Origin: Prorocentrum cordatum
Taxonomy: Eukaryota > Sar > Dinophyceae > Prorocentrales > Prorocentraceae
DNA length: 64,000 bases
Direction: 5' to 3'
NCBI GenBank assembly: GCA_963575745.1
Contig: CAUYUJ010015304.1
Coordinates: forward strand, 121,907-185,906
How positions within the stretch are numbered: the first letter of the stretch is position 1; the number at the start of each line of letters is the position of its first letter. The notes beneath the pieces are model-generated. The model saw only the letters and a list, made by a program, of their open reading frames with translations. It was not told where the DNA came from and did no database searches. This document shows positions 40,030 through 50,430 of the stretch, one piece after another. The position numbers were made by a program, and so were the translations under genes.

Positions 40030-40901
40030 TTGATGGACCAAGTCCCCACCACCACTACCACAGGTAGAACGAGGGAGAAAGAGACAGCCCCCCACCAAGT
40101 GGGGAGCATGGGCAGAATAGAACGGAGACAGACAAGGACATGAGGGCAGCGAAGGAAATGCTTCATGGTGTCGCTACCTTCGGCGTCGCACCCGAACCTG
40201 CAACAAGTCGCTCGGTTCCTGTATCGAGCGGCTGTGTTTCAACTATTAGTCCAAGTTTTCAGAGTGGCGACCAAAATAAAGGGGGCCAGCTGTTTGGCAG
40301 CCCACCCGAAACGAATCAGCGCAGCATCTAGTTCTTGGCACGAGAGCTCTAATTTCCAGTATTTAAACCGAGGGACCAGAGACTCACGAACATGTCTGGA
40401 GTCCAACTTAAACAAGTGCTTGCACACAGACCTCTGAAAGTGGGGACCGTTCCAGTATTTTGCAGGGACACCAGGGGTAGCAGACAGAGCCTTAACGTTT
40501 TCATGTAGACAGAAGAAGAACGAGTTGCGGAACATATGCTGATACTCGTAGGCCACAACGTAGTCCCCGTCCTCCCAGAGTTCGTCGAACATCCCAACTT
40601 GGCGGTGGTAGGCGGTAGCTTTGAGAGCATTTCGACGCATAGACGCACGGACTTCGCACTCCAAGTCACGCAGATAAGGTCTCAGCTGGAGGTCTTCAAG
40701 CTTGAGGAGGGCGAGGTGAGGGATAGAGAATATGGGATTGCGCGTGAGTAGCTGGCCAGCTTCGCGATGAGCATCGCGAACTTCACGACATACAGGAAAA
40801 ATTGTCCGACATATAGCAGGACCGACGCCCCGCTGAGTTGAACCTGGCAATGGAGCATAGCAGCGAGAGACCAGCAGCTGCAACTCCCCGGCCTCGCGCA
40901 A
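40030..40901 (-). pseudogene. LINE-C, C-terminal region with zinc knuckle
   Basis: Frame 40239-40901 continues the thumb (QLLTRNPIFSIPHLALLKLE, then VGMFDELWEDGDYVVAYEYQ and RHVRESLVPRFKYWKLELSC). Beyond a frame change, RFGCDAEGSDTMKHFLRCPH (about 40140-40205) forms a C...H...C zinc-knuckle-like motif comparable to the one in LINE-A. The element's 3' end is probably near 40030-40080; no poly-A or terminal repeat is evident. Confidence 0.6.
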
Positions 40902-42093
40902 CTACTTTGCAGAAAGGGGCATGCCACGAGCGTAGAGCAGTAGAACGTCCTATCATTACCCCAAGGTATTTAGCAGGGTCGTCGATCTGAAACATCGTAG
41001 CGTCTAGGCCGTGTGCTAAGAATTTCTGAAGAGCAGCTTCTCTGTCGTAGCGTAGCGCGACTATGATCGTCTTAGCACCATTAATACTAAGACCAGACGC
41101 ACGGCATAGACGCTGAAAGTCAGAGATGACGCCAGGCAGCTGGCGAAAGACATCACGGCAAGCGATGCCTATGTCGTCGGCAAACGCTCCCAGCTCGCCC
41201 GCGTCTCCCGGGAGCCCGGACAGCAGGGCTCGCACGAAAGGGTCGAGGGCGAGAGCAAACAGAGAGCCACTGAGCGGGCAGCCTTGACGCACTCCGCGCA
41301 ATGCAAGAAAGCCGTCAAAAATAATGCCCCAAAACATGATTTGGATGACAACGTTGGAGTAGAGATTCTGAAACACCCGAACTATGGTCCCATGGATACC
41401 CATTCGTAGCAAGACTTTCCAGATCCAGCCATGGTCCAAGGAAGGAAACCCCACGGTGAAATCGAAGAACGCGCAGCCTACCTCTGTGTTCGCGTGGAGC
41501 ACATCTTCGAACGCCAGAAACCCGTCGAGGCTGATGATGTTGTCGGACGGGTTGCGTCCTCTGATGAAACCTCTTTGGTGAGCGTCACACAAGGACGCCG
41601 CAGCTGTAGCAAGGCTAAGGTTGAGGAAGCCACAAACGATTTTCATGTCAGTATTACTGAGGGCAATGGGGCGAGCGATTGCAGGGGCCCTTTCGACTCC
41701 CGAGGGCCCTTCAGCATCTAGAGCTTCGGGCAAGAGAACACACAGACCAGCGTCGAAGTCCTCCTGGACCTCGCTACCCTCGAGGATGGCAAGGCAGAGG
41801 CTGCACAGCGAGCGATGGCATGTCTCTCCACAGGCCTGCCAGGCAGAGAACGGCACGCCGTAGATGCAAAGGCTGGAGTCCGTAAGCTGTTCAACGTACC
41901 TTAAGAACTGGGGGTAGGGAACTTCCCACTCAAAGTCAAGGGGGAGGGCACGAACGAATTGAAGAAGCCAATATTGGTCAGCTGGGCTAGTAGAGTGTCT
42001 GCTGTGGACTTCATCCCAATGACGAGCAAGCGCAGCGGCAGCAGCGCGAGGCTCATGCTCAACCGAACCGTCTGGAAGAGAAACGCCCGACAA
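40783..42093 (-). CDS. LINE-C reverse transcriptase (436 codons open)
   Basis: Best-preserved RT of the window. In order: RPIALSNTDMKIVCGFLNLS (RT motif 1-2 region), HQRGFIRGRNPSDNIISLDG (motif 2a), VGCAFFDFTVGFPSLDHGWI (motif A; the catalytic Asp is in FFDF), LRGVRQGCPLSGSLFALALD (motif B), LGAFADDIGIACRD (motif C, FADD intact), and SINGAKTIIVALR (motif D). All core catalytic residues are visible. The Met at 42093 is internal to a longer ORF2 whose endonuclease lies upstream and is frameshifted. Its product would copy LINE RNA at the target site and could be the enzyme that also retroposes SL-tagged mRNAs here. Confidence 0.85.
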   Translation of the reverse strand: MSGVSLPDGSVEHEPRAAAAALARHWDEVHSRHSTSPADQYWLLQFVRALPLDFEWEVPYPQFLRYVEQLTDSSLCIYGVPFSAWQACGETCHRSLCSLCLAILEGSEVQEDFDAGLCVLLPEALDAEGPSGVERAPAIARPIALSNTDMKIVCGFLNLSLATAAASLCDAHQRGFIRGRNPSDNIISLDGFLAFEDVLHANTEVGCAFFDFTVGFPSLDHGWIWKVLLRMGIHGTIVRVFQNLYSNVVIQIMFWGIIFDGFLALRGVRQGCPLSGSLFALALDPFVRALLSGLPGDAGELGAFADDIGIACRDVFRQLPGVISDFQRLCRASGLSINGAKTIIVALRYDREAALQKFLAHGLDATMFQIDDPAKYLGVMIGRSTALRSWHAPFCKVVARGRGVAAAGLSLLCSIARFNSAGRRSCYMSDNFSCMS

Positions 42094-42117
42094 ATAAAGT
42101 CTCCGAGACCTTGTGGC

Positions 42118-42735
42118 TCATTGGGCCATGTGACGGGCACTCCGTTGTTTACGGGTCGCTTTGGTAAAAGCCGGAGCGGGATTATCATGCACAACCTCCT
42201 CGAGTTGCTCTTCCGTGAGAGCACGGCCGTGAGCAGCAGAAAAGTTGTGGAAAGCGGGCTTGTCCAGCCACATCAGCGGCTCGGCGCCGATGGAAGTTCC
42301 TAGCTCGGGAACAGCGTGGATGGCACTAATGATGATCCGCAAATCTTGCCGTTTCATGACACGGTTCACCGCGAACGCCCACGCCATGGTTTCTGCCCGC
42401 GGCTCGGGGGGGCGGAGGGGACACCTGTTTTGTTCACAGACTTGCCCGCCTCAAACATAAGCTCTAATTTCCCGAATCCTTTCAAAACCACCTTCAGAGA
42501 AATCAGGTTCCCGAATGAGCTGCTCGAGAACTTCGTTAAAGAGCGGGCGCCTGCTAACCCGCGAGGGGGTGGTCGGCCTAGCTGCGCGCTCCTGCGGCGA
42601 GAGCGGCACATACACAGGACAGTGATCGCTCGGCTGGTTCGAGTCAAAGACAGACCACTGAGAGCTGGCCACGGCATGCATGTCTATAAAGTCTGTGGTG
42701 TACATGTTGGTGTATATACGATCAAGACGACCCAC
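42118..42735 (-). pseudogene. LINE-C, end of endonuclease and linker (frameshifted)
   Basis: MGRLDRIYTNMYTTDFIDMH and SNQPSDHCPVYVPLSP (42600-42735) are the last conserved endonuclease motifs (SRLDRI and SDHxPV). A linker follows; frame 42118-42387 contains LRIIISAIHAVPELGTSIGA then WLDKPAFHNFSAAHGRALTE. Confidence 0.65.
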
Positions 42736-42873
42736 TGGGATGAGCTATGCTCCTTCATATGCGGCATGTGTGGGCTTGGCTTGGTAGCACTCAGCGAAGC
42801 TGCTAAACTTCTGCGCAAAGAACTTGCCGAGAGAGCTGGGAGGATAATGCTCACGATCAGCTGCTAATGTATT

Positions 42874-43529
42874 CTATCTGCCATCTCCGACCTCATAGAA
42901 CTTAAAGTCGCCAAGCAAGAGCACCGTGCACTTGTCGGGCGGGGGCATACGTGACGCCAGAAGAGAGAGCTGCCTCTTTTTCTCGATGAAGGGGGCTCGC
43001 GGGCAGAGGTGGATGTTAGAGATTTGGAGAGAGCCATGCACGCCAGGGAGCAGAATAGAGTGAATGCGACCAGCAACTATGATGTCGTGCTCGACGTGAT
43101 CGAAGAGCTCGAGCAAACGCTTGTGAATTACAATCAGAGAACCACCTGATGAAGCAGAGCAGTGGAAGTCCGGGAAGACCGCAACGCCCGGAACTTCACT
43201 CTTAATAGAATCTTCATCGCCTATGTGTCCATGAGTCTCTTGTAAACATAGAAGATGATGTCTTTGAATGAGGTAGGTTAGTCGACTGAACTTAATCCCT
43301 GAAGGTGCCCAAAAAGCGTGTGAGCATTCCAAGTGCAGGCCGAGAGGTGGGCAGAGGGGAGGAAAGCACTCTGGGATAGCGCATCAGCTCGAGCACTAGC
43401 GCTGGCAGCGTCGTGCGAGCTGGTCTCGCTGCTAGAGTCGTCAGAGGAGGAAGCAGAGGAGGGGGAGGAGGCGCCGTCAGAATCAGAAGAGGAAGAAGAC
43501 GGCGACGAAGGTGTTCTTGTCTGCTGCAC
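42874..43529 (-). pseudogene. LINE-C, apurinic-type endonuclease, N-terminal part
   Basis: ACTWNAHTLFGHLQGL (N-terminal Asn motif) in one frame and, after a frameshift near 43310, HHLLCLQETHGHIGDEDSIK (catalytic Glu in QET), SGGSLIVIHKRLL, and TVLLLGDFKFYEVGD, where the usual Asn of GDFN is Lys. A Ser/Asp-rich segment (43340-43529) precedes it. Stop at 42874-42876. Confidence 0.7.
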
Positions 43530-43544
43530 TGGATCGGTACCCCG

Positions 43545-43988
43545 TCAGAGGTAAATTGAAGGCCGAGAAGCTGATTCCTCGGCTGCCTTGATCAGGTTGT
43601 GGGCTTCATCCTCGGAGATGCCCCACTCAGCAAGGTCGGGAACGTTCGGAACGTACTCTACGATGCCCTTGGCGTCGATCTTCATGTGGAACAGCACCCA
43701 CAGCTCATCAGCGGAGGTGACGTTGAGATCCTTGCGGTAGCCGTTAGCGCCAAGTTTGTACTCCTCTGACCAGTGGCCCTGCTTCAGTGCGTTGAGTGCG
43801 ACGACCCACAGCGGCGAGAACAGGCGATGAACTTCACGAACGTCGCGAGGCGTATCACCACGAACACGAATCGGCAGCGACTTCTTGCGGCGCCTATCGT
43901 AGAAGGCGATGATCGACGAGTTGTCCTTGCAGAAAGTGGTGAACCTCTGGGCCAAGTCTTCCGACGTGAACTCCACGGAGTAGCTCAT
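43545..43988 (-). CDS. LINE-C, conserved region between ORF1 and endonuclease
   Basis: 147 codons open: MSYSVEFTSEDLAQRFTTFC, KKSLPIRVRGDTPRDVREVH, VVALNALKQGHWSEEYKLGA, then SADELWVLFHMKIDAKGIVE. The start and PIRVR block suggest an RRM-like RNA-binding fold as found in LINE ORF1 proteins; inference only. A parallel block is seen in LINE-B. Confidence 0.5.
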   Translation of the reverse strand: MSYSVEFTSEDLAQRFTTFCKDNSSIIAFYDRRRKKSLPIRVRGDTPRDVREVHRLFSPLWVVALNALKQGHWSEEYKLGANGYRKDLNVTSADELWVLFHMKIDAKGIVEYVPNVPDLAEWGISEDEAHNLIKAAEESASRPSIYL

Positions 43989-44523
43989 TCATGGCGATGC
44001 CCGCGAATTGTGGATCAGCTCCTTCTTGCAGGTCATGCGGAAGTCGAGCACAGAGAGCGTTCCAATGCTTTTTACGTTCACCACGAAGCAGAGGACTACC
44101 AAAACCTTGGACCCAACGACGCTTTGGATTGGTAGCTTCATCAGCAGCAGCGGCGGGAGCCCCAGCTGGAGCAGTAGAAGCACGAGTTGAACCAGAAACC
44201 CCTGACGACGAGCGCGACTCCATCTGCTGTCGTATATCTGAAAGCGTCTGTTCCATAGCCTCCACTCTGCCATTCAACTGGATGCTGGTGCCCATCGCCT
44301 CGACGTCAATCGGCTGCCCCTGGGCGATGGCTAAGATGTTAGCTGTGAGGACCTCGAACTTCGACCGGTGCTCCTGGTAGGTGATGTGCATGGAAGCCTT
44401 CATATTAGCGATCTCGTTTGTGACAGTGTTGAAGGCGTGGTCGCGAATGGCCAGCGAGCTCTGAATTTCCCCCATTTTCCCCATCAGCTGCTCGAACTGC
44501 GACTGAGATGTGTTGAGCGCCAT
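43894..44523 (-). CDS. LINE-C ORF1-like coiled-coil protein
   Basis: The first ATG after the SL in frame is at 44523 (MALNTSQSQFEQLMGKMGEI). Long coiled coil (KMGEIQSSLAIRDHAFNTVT, NEIANMKASMHITYQEHRSK, VEAMEQTLSDIRQQMESRSS), then a Ser/Ala-rich linker and KRRWVQGFGSPLL. The last 40 or so codons to 43894 are out of frame with the conserved region that follows, so a frameshift lies near 44090. The open frame extends to 44718, through the leader. Confidence 0.5.
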   Translation of the reverse strand: MALNTSQSQFEQLMGKMGEIQSSLAIRDHAFNTVTNEIANMKASMHITYQEHRSKFEVLTANILAIAQGQPIDVEAMGTSIQLNGRVEAMEQTLSDIRQQMESRSSSGVSGSTRASTAPAGAPAAAADEATNPKRRWVQGFGSPLLRGERKKHWNALCARLPHDLQEGADPQFAGIAMNELLRGVHVGRLGPEVHHFLQGQLVDHRLLR

Positions 44524-44708
44524 GGCGATGCTGCACTCGCGTGCCGAAAGTTGGTCGAGGCTGCTGCCCCCGACTGAATCGGCAGGCACTGTAGACGGAT
44601 ATGTCGCTGCCAAAATGGAGCGCGAAAGAAAAGACTCCCACCCACTGAAGGGCCCCTGGTCGGGAGCCTGCGGGTGCTGATCTGGCCAGCTGCCTCGAGA
44701 GATGGCAA

Positions 44709-44730
44709 CTTGAGCCAAAATGGCTACGGA
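44709..44730 (-). other. Perfect 22-nt spliced leader at the LINE-C 5' end
   Basis: Exact match (22/22) to the reverse complement of the dinoflagellate SL with T at the first position. In mRNA orientation it begins TCCGTAGCCATTTT and ends GGCTCAAG, then TTGCCATC. A CAT/GAT repeat lies immediately outside. Confidence 0.95.
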
Positions 44731-44830
44731 TGATGATGAGGAGGATGATGACGATGATGATGATGTCTGATGGCGATGTGGTTATGCCGACGATAATGGT
44801 AAAGGTGATGGTGAATGTGAGGATGTGGTG
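44731..44830 (+). repeat. GAT-rich imperfect microsatellite
   Basis: GATGATGATGAGGAGGATGA and further imperfect units. Confidence 0.85.
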
Positions 44831-46074
44831 ATTGTTTTCCTCCGCAGCGCGCGAGAGCCCCAACTCCATGAACAACCACGCAAGCGTGCACTCCATTGAA
44901 CACCAGTGGCACCTGTGACCCTTCATCACGGGCGATAAATCACTGAAACTTTAAAATTGTAGGGAAAAGGCCGCACGAGCGACAACATCCGGCACCGCGC
45001 ACCCGCGGGCAAGGAGAGGGGAGGAGGAAGGGGAACGAGCAAAGCAGCTGAGGAGAGCGGACGGGGCGAGACTGCCAGCAGCACAAAGAACCGAATAGGA
45101 ATGCCCAAAAAGTTTGAAGAACGGGCGAGAGCTCGTGGGAGCGGAGGCCAACAGCGACGCGCGCACCAGTATCCCACACGAGCCAAAACACAACTGAAGG
45201 AGAGAGGAAGCAGAGGGAAGGAGGCGAAGAGGAGAGCGGGAAAGGGGGAAGCACACTCACAGCCGGGAGGCTCCATGTGCAGCCAAGGGAAAAATGGAAA
45301 CAGGCAGGATCCGCGCCCAGGAAGGTAACGGTCTGTAGAGGCAAGTAAATGAGCGGCGAATGGTATAAGAAGGGGCCACGCGGCGCCCCACAGTGGCCGA
45401 TCCTGAAAAGGCGGCAGAAAACCAAGCCCGCGGCAGAGAGCCCCAGGGTCGGCTGACCGCGGCCGAGGGGATGCCAGATTAACATTCACAATGCCAGATT
45501 AGCATTCACAAGAACAAATAAGGAGGAAGAGCAAAGGGAGAAAGGAAGCCGGAGGGGGGAAGGAGGGCCCAGGCGCAGCTAGCCGCGGACGCTCTCAGGA
45601 GATCAAGCCGACGGGCGCCCTCGTAATGTCCCTGTGAATGGCCCTGCCACCACCCCGTAACCCGCAAGACACCACAATTCCGCAAAGCATCCAGACGCAG
45701 ACGACGTGACGATTGGCTTCGATGTGCCGGGGGCCGTGGTAGTTCGTGGCATTGTGGTCGTGGTAGGCCACCCGGCGATCGAGTAAATCGTGGTGGGTAC
45801 CGCTGTATCGTCTGATTCCGTATCGCAGGATGCCCACGGGGGGCTCGACAGCATATCCAAGCAAGAATTCGCCAGCCCAACGGGCCAAGGGCGTGCTAAG
45901 ATCTCCGGTAACTGGTTAACAATATTCTAGTTCGCGCGTGCGGGGCCGCCCCTGGGGGTCCCCGGACGAAAAGTACCCTGGGAGACCCCCGGGACACTCG
46001 GATCAGAGATGCCAGACCGGGCAATTTTTCGACACCCCTCACCAGGATCGTGGCCTCCGAGGGGAGGGGCGCAA
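44831..46074. other. No recognisable gene; one 20-bp direct repeat
   Basis: Leucine/proline-rich minus-strand frames of 180 codons (44926-45489) look compositional. At 45471-45510 the 20-mer ATGCCAGATTAACATTCACA is repeated once with one change. Confidence 0.55.
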
Positions 46075-46690
46075 TCGACTACCCCCCCGCCTGACCCAAG
46101 AGGTCCCCAAGACTGCCCAAGAGGCCCCCGAGACGCCCAAAGAGCGCTCCAAGACGCCGATGATGACCCAAAGACGGCCCAAGAGGCCTCCAAGTGGCAT
46201 CCAAGAGGCCTCACAAGAGGGCCCGAGAGGCCAAAATCATAAATTCTACGATGGTTTGGGAAAGATTTTGGCCTCGTCGCCTTTTCGGCCATCCGATGCT
46301 CCAAGACGGCCCAAGAGGCCCCTAAGGGCGCCCCAAGACGGGCCAAGAGGCCCCAAGAGGGCCCAAGAGGGCCCCGAGACGGCCCAAGAGGCGCCCAAGA
46401 CGGCCCAAGACGGCCCCAAGACGGCCCCAAGAGGGGCCCAAGAGAGGGACCACGAACCGAAATTTCGAGCCTTCCGCCCCAAGAGGGCCCCAGGAGGTCC
46501 CGCGAGGCCCCCAAGAGGCCCCCAAGAGGCCCCAAGATGCCGCCAAGAGGCCCCCAAGAGGCCCCCAAGAGGCCCGAGGAGGCCCCCAGGAGGCCCAAAA
46601 GAGGCCCCAAGAGGCCCCAGAAGTTCAAAAATGCCTCCCAGGTGCCCCCGAACGGCTTCTCAAAAGATCCCAAGAGGCCTCCCAAAGAAG
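46075..46690 (+). repeat. Minisatellite, CCCCAAGAGGCC-type 12-mer (second locus)
   Basis: About 50 imperfect copies of the unit also found at 14700-14995 (GGCCCAAGAGGCCCCCAAGA and similar). Confidence 0.85.
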
Positions 46691-46859
46691 CATCTTGACG
46701 ACGACCCTGTTTGGCCCCAAGAGCAACACAAGATGCCAACGAGAGGCTTCATCCTCCTCCTCTCCTTCTCATCCTCTCCTCCTCCTCCCCTCCCCTTCCC
46801 CATCCTCATCTTCCTCCTCCTCGGCGGCGCCACAATGGCCCCAGGCCCACGGTGAAGCA

Positions 46860-47189
46860 GTAGCGATCATGCAACATGGGCCGGCGGAATGCGCGAAGCG
46901 ATTGAATAAGAACTCGTCCGGCCCTCACTCGCCAGAAGAAACGTTGGGTGCCTGCAGTGGCCCAAGAAACTGCATGATCGAACTGCTCATCGTCAAGAGG
47001 TCGGAGGAGTCGCGGAATACCTCCCTCCCAAACGTGTCACAAATATTCTAAAGGAAAACCAGTGGTGCAAGCTATCGTGTCCAGAATCATTCCAGCTCCC
47101 ACTGAAGCACTGTCATGGTGCAAGATCTTGGACAAATTGTACCGCACCCAACAGAGACCTTGTCGGCATAGTATGACACCGAATCGTGG
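46860..47189. other. No recognisable gene
   Basis: Unique sequence between two minisatellites. Confidence 0.5.
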
Positions 47190-48480
47190 TGATCTGCAGG
47201 GACGGTGCTGGCGTCGATACTGTGCCGAAGCCGGGGGCGGAGTCGGTGTTGTCGTCGATGCTGTGGACGAGGGTGCCAGTGTCGAGGCCGAAGTCGACGC
47301 TGCCGGTGTCGATGCCCGACTCGGTGCTGGCGTTGGTGCTGCTGGAGTCGACGCCAGACTCGGTGCCGACGATCGTGTGAGGGGGCAGGATTTGTCCGCC
47401 TCCGTGCGGCCACACGTCTCGAACAAATGCCACAGTTGCAAAAGTGGAAGGCGGTACACACGTCGTGCTACTCCCGATCGTGCTGCCGGCGATCGCCGTG
47501 CTGGTCGCAGCGGGAGTCGGATAGCTGGTCGATGCAGGAATTGGTGAGAGGGCGAGCTTAACGGTGTGGTAGGCGGCGAGCTGGTAGGCCCGGGAGTCGG
47601 CAAGCTGGTCGACGCAAGAGCCGACGAACTGGTTGGTCGATGCGGGAGTCTGTGAGCTGGACGGGCTGGGAATCGGCGGGTTGGTCGGTGTGGGAGTCGG
47701 TGAAATGGGCGGTGCGGGAATCGATGAGCGAGTAGGCGCGGGAGTCGGCGAGCTGGTCGGCGCTGGAGTCAGTTAGCTGGTCGGTGCGGGAGCCGCCAAT
47801 CTGGTCGGAGCGGGAGTCGGCGAGCTAGTCGTCTCTGGAGTCGGCGAGCTGCGCGTGAACTCGGCGAGGCCCATGCGATAGCAGATGGGCCTGCAAGCCT
47901 GTCGGGCCAGACCGTATGTATGCCCTCACACACCCCGGTGACTCATCACCAGGGGCGGAAATTCGTGCAGTTATTCGGTGCAGCGATACACGTGCAGCCC
48001 TAAGCACTGGTCACTGCGGGAGTCCGTGAGCTGGCAGGTGCGAGAATCGGTGAGCTGGTCGGCCTTTTCGGCGCGGGAGTCGGGGAGCTGGACGGGCTAG
48101 GAGACTGGTGGCAGGTCGGCGCTGGAGTCGGCGAGCTGGTTTGTTCGGGAGTCGGTGAGCTGGTCGGTTCGAGAGCCGCCAAGCTGGTCGACACGGGGGT
48201 CCGCGACCTTGTCGGACCGAGGGTCGGCGAGCCACTCGGCACGGGGGTCGGCGAACTGGTCGGCTCGGGAGTCGGCGTGCTGGTCGGCGCGGGAGTTGGT
48301 AAAATGGGCTGTGCGGGAATTAGTGAGCGAGTAGGCGCGGGAGCCGGCGAGCTGGTCGGCGCGGGAGTCGGTGAGCCGGTCGGTGCGGGAGCCGCCAATC
48401 TGGTCGGTGCGAGAATCGGCGAGCTTGTCGGCTCCAGAGTCGGCGAGCTGCGCATGAACTCGGCGAGGCCCATGGCGATA
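47190..48480 (+). repeat. Minisatellite, 24-bp unit GTCGGCGAGCTGGTCGGCGC
   Basis: About 45 imperfect units, densest at 47560-47860 and 48010-48440. The minus strand keeps an open frame encoding TPAPTSSP octapeptides, the kind of Pro/Thr/Ser linker found in secreted algal proteins, so a coding origin is possible; frames break at several units and no flanking domain is visible. Confidence 0.8.
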
Positions 48481-48665
48481 GCAGATTGGCCGACTCCCGC
48501 GCCGAAAAGCTCGCCGTCCCCAAGGCCGACCAGCTCACCGACTCTCACACCTGCCAGCTCACGGACTCCCGCAGGGACCAGTGCCGAGGGCTGCACGTGT
48601 ATCGCCGCACCGAATAACTGCACGAATTTCCGCCCCTGGTGATGAGTCACCGAGGTGTGTGAGGG
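47930..48665. repeat. Inverted repeat, ~160-bp arms
   Basis: 47930-48085 and 48480-48665 are near-identical in opposite orientation, including GGTGACTCATCACCAGGGGC, GGAAATTCGTGCAGTTATTC and CGATACACGTGCAGCCC. The intervening 24-mer array keeps the orientation of the left arm, so the right arm is the inverted copy. Confidence 0.85.
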
Positions 48666-49439
48666 CATGCATAGAGTGTGAGAATGCGGTGATGAGGAGA
48701 AGGGGTGCGAGATGAGGTGTGAGGAGTGAGGAGTGCGCGGGATGTCCAGAGAAATCAAGAGCCTCATGTAGGATATTGCCAAGGCACACACACACAAACA
48801 TAACAAACTGACTGGTCTAAAACAACAAGGGCAATGGCAAAAAAACATGGTGCGCGGGGCGGGCCCCGGGGTGAAGGGGGGGCCGCCGAAGTTCCGACCT
48901 CACGTGTTTTTCGTGTTGCTGTAGACATGTCAACACGTTCTGAGGGTGCTGTTTGGGTTGCGTGCTGTTTGACCATGCTGCTACGTTTCCTCCGCCTGGT
49001 TCAACCTGATGCAATCGCCCACAACACGAGAGTACGGCCTCGTGACCCTCAGACTCCTGTGCCGTCCCTTTGGCGGGCTGGCTGCCATATGCATGCGTGT
49101 GCACCTGGATGTGTTTGAACACAGGGAGGGAGGAGGGAGAAAGAGAGAAACTGCTGCTGAAGCGGGGCGGGGAAGACGAACAAGAACGGACTAGGGGAAA
49201 CCACCACGGCTGCGGGCAACCTTGCTCCTCCCCCCACCCGCCAAAAGCTCTTCCTCCCCCAAAATCTTCGGGGGGGGACACGTTTGCGGCCTGCGGGGCA
49301 TCGGAGGAACCTCTGAGGACACGCGGGGACCTCCGAGGGACTCTGCGCGACGACGTCGTCGTCGCGCCGCGAATGCACCAAGGGATACCGAACAAATGCA
49401 TTCATCAAAACCACGATCCGTAAACCTGTTCTCGAACCG

Positions 49440-49440
<1 letters not shown>
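48666..49440. other. No recognisable gene
   Basis: Includes GTGAGGAGTGAGGAGTG repeats near 48715. No coding motif. Confidence 0.55.
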
Positions 49441-50115
<675 letters not shown>

Positions 50116-50282
50116 CGCGGCGCCGGAGCCCGATCATTTCTCCGCGCCCGCAAGCGGGCCCGTCAACTCCCGCGCACCCCCGCGGGAGCAGCGACTCTGT
50201 CGGTCGGATTCCCCCCCCGCCCGAAGGAGCACGTCCATTGGAGGGTGGAGGATGCAGTGGGAGGGACCCAAAAATCGCGATG

Positions 50283-50430
50283 GGAAGTTTTTCGCTATTT
50301 TCGGCCTCCGGGGGCCCTTACCGGGCCTCGGGAGTGTCCACAAACAACTCAGGATGGAAAACCTGGTCCCGGGGAAGGGGTCCAGACCTCTGGGGGTCGA
50401 CGTTATGAAAAAATCAGAGAGAGCGTGATC
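50283..50430 (+). repeat. Dispersed repeat R39, intact copy
   Basis: GTTTTTCGCTATTTTCGGCC, GGATGGAAAACCTGGTCCCG then GGGAAGGGGTCCAGACCTC. Related to 39145-39310 and 25045-25412. Confidence 0.65.

Noticed and set aside
44926-45489. 187-codon Leu/Pro-rich minus frame as a membrane protein
   Set aside because: Two frames in the same interval are equally hydrophobic, which points to composition, and no start context or motif supports it.
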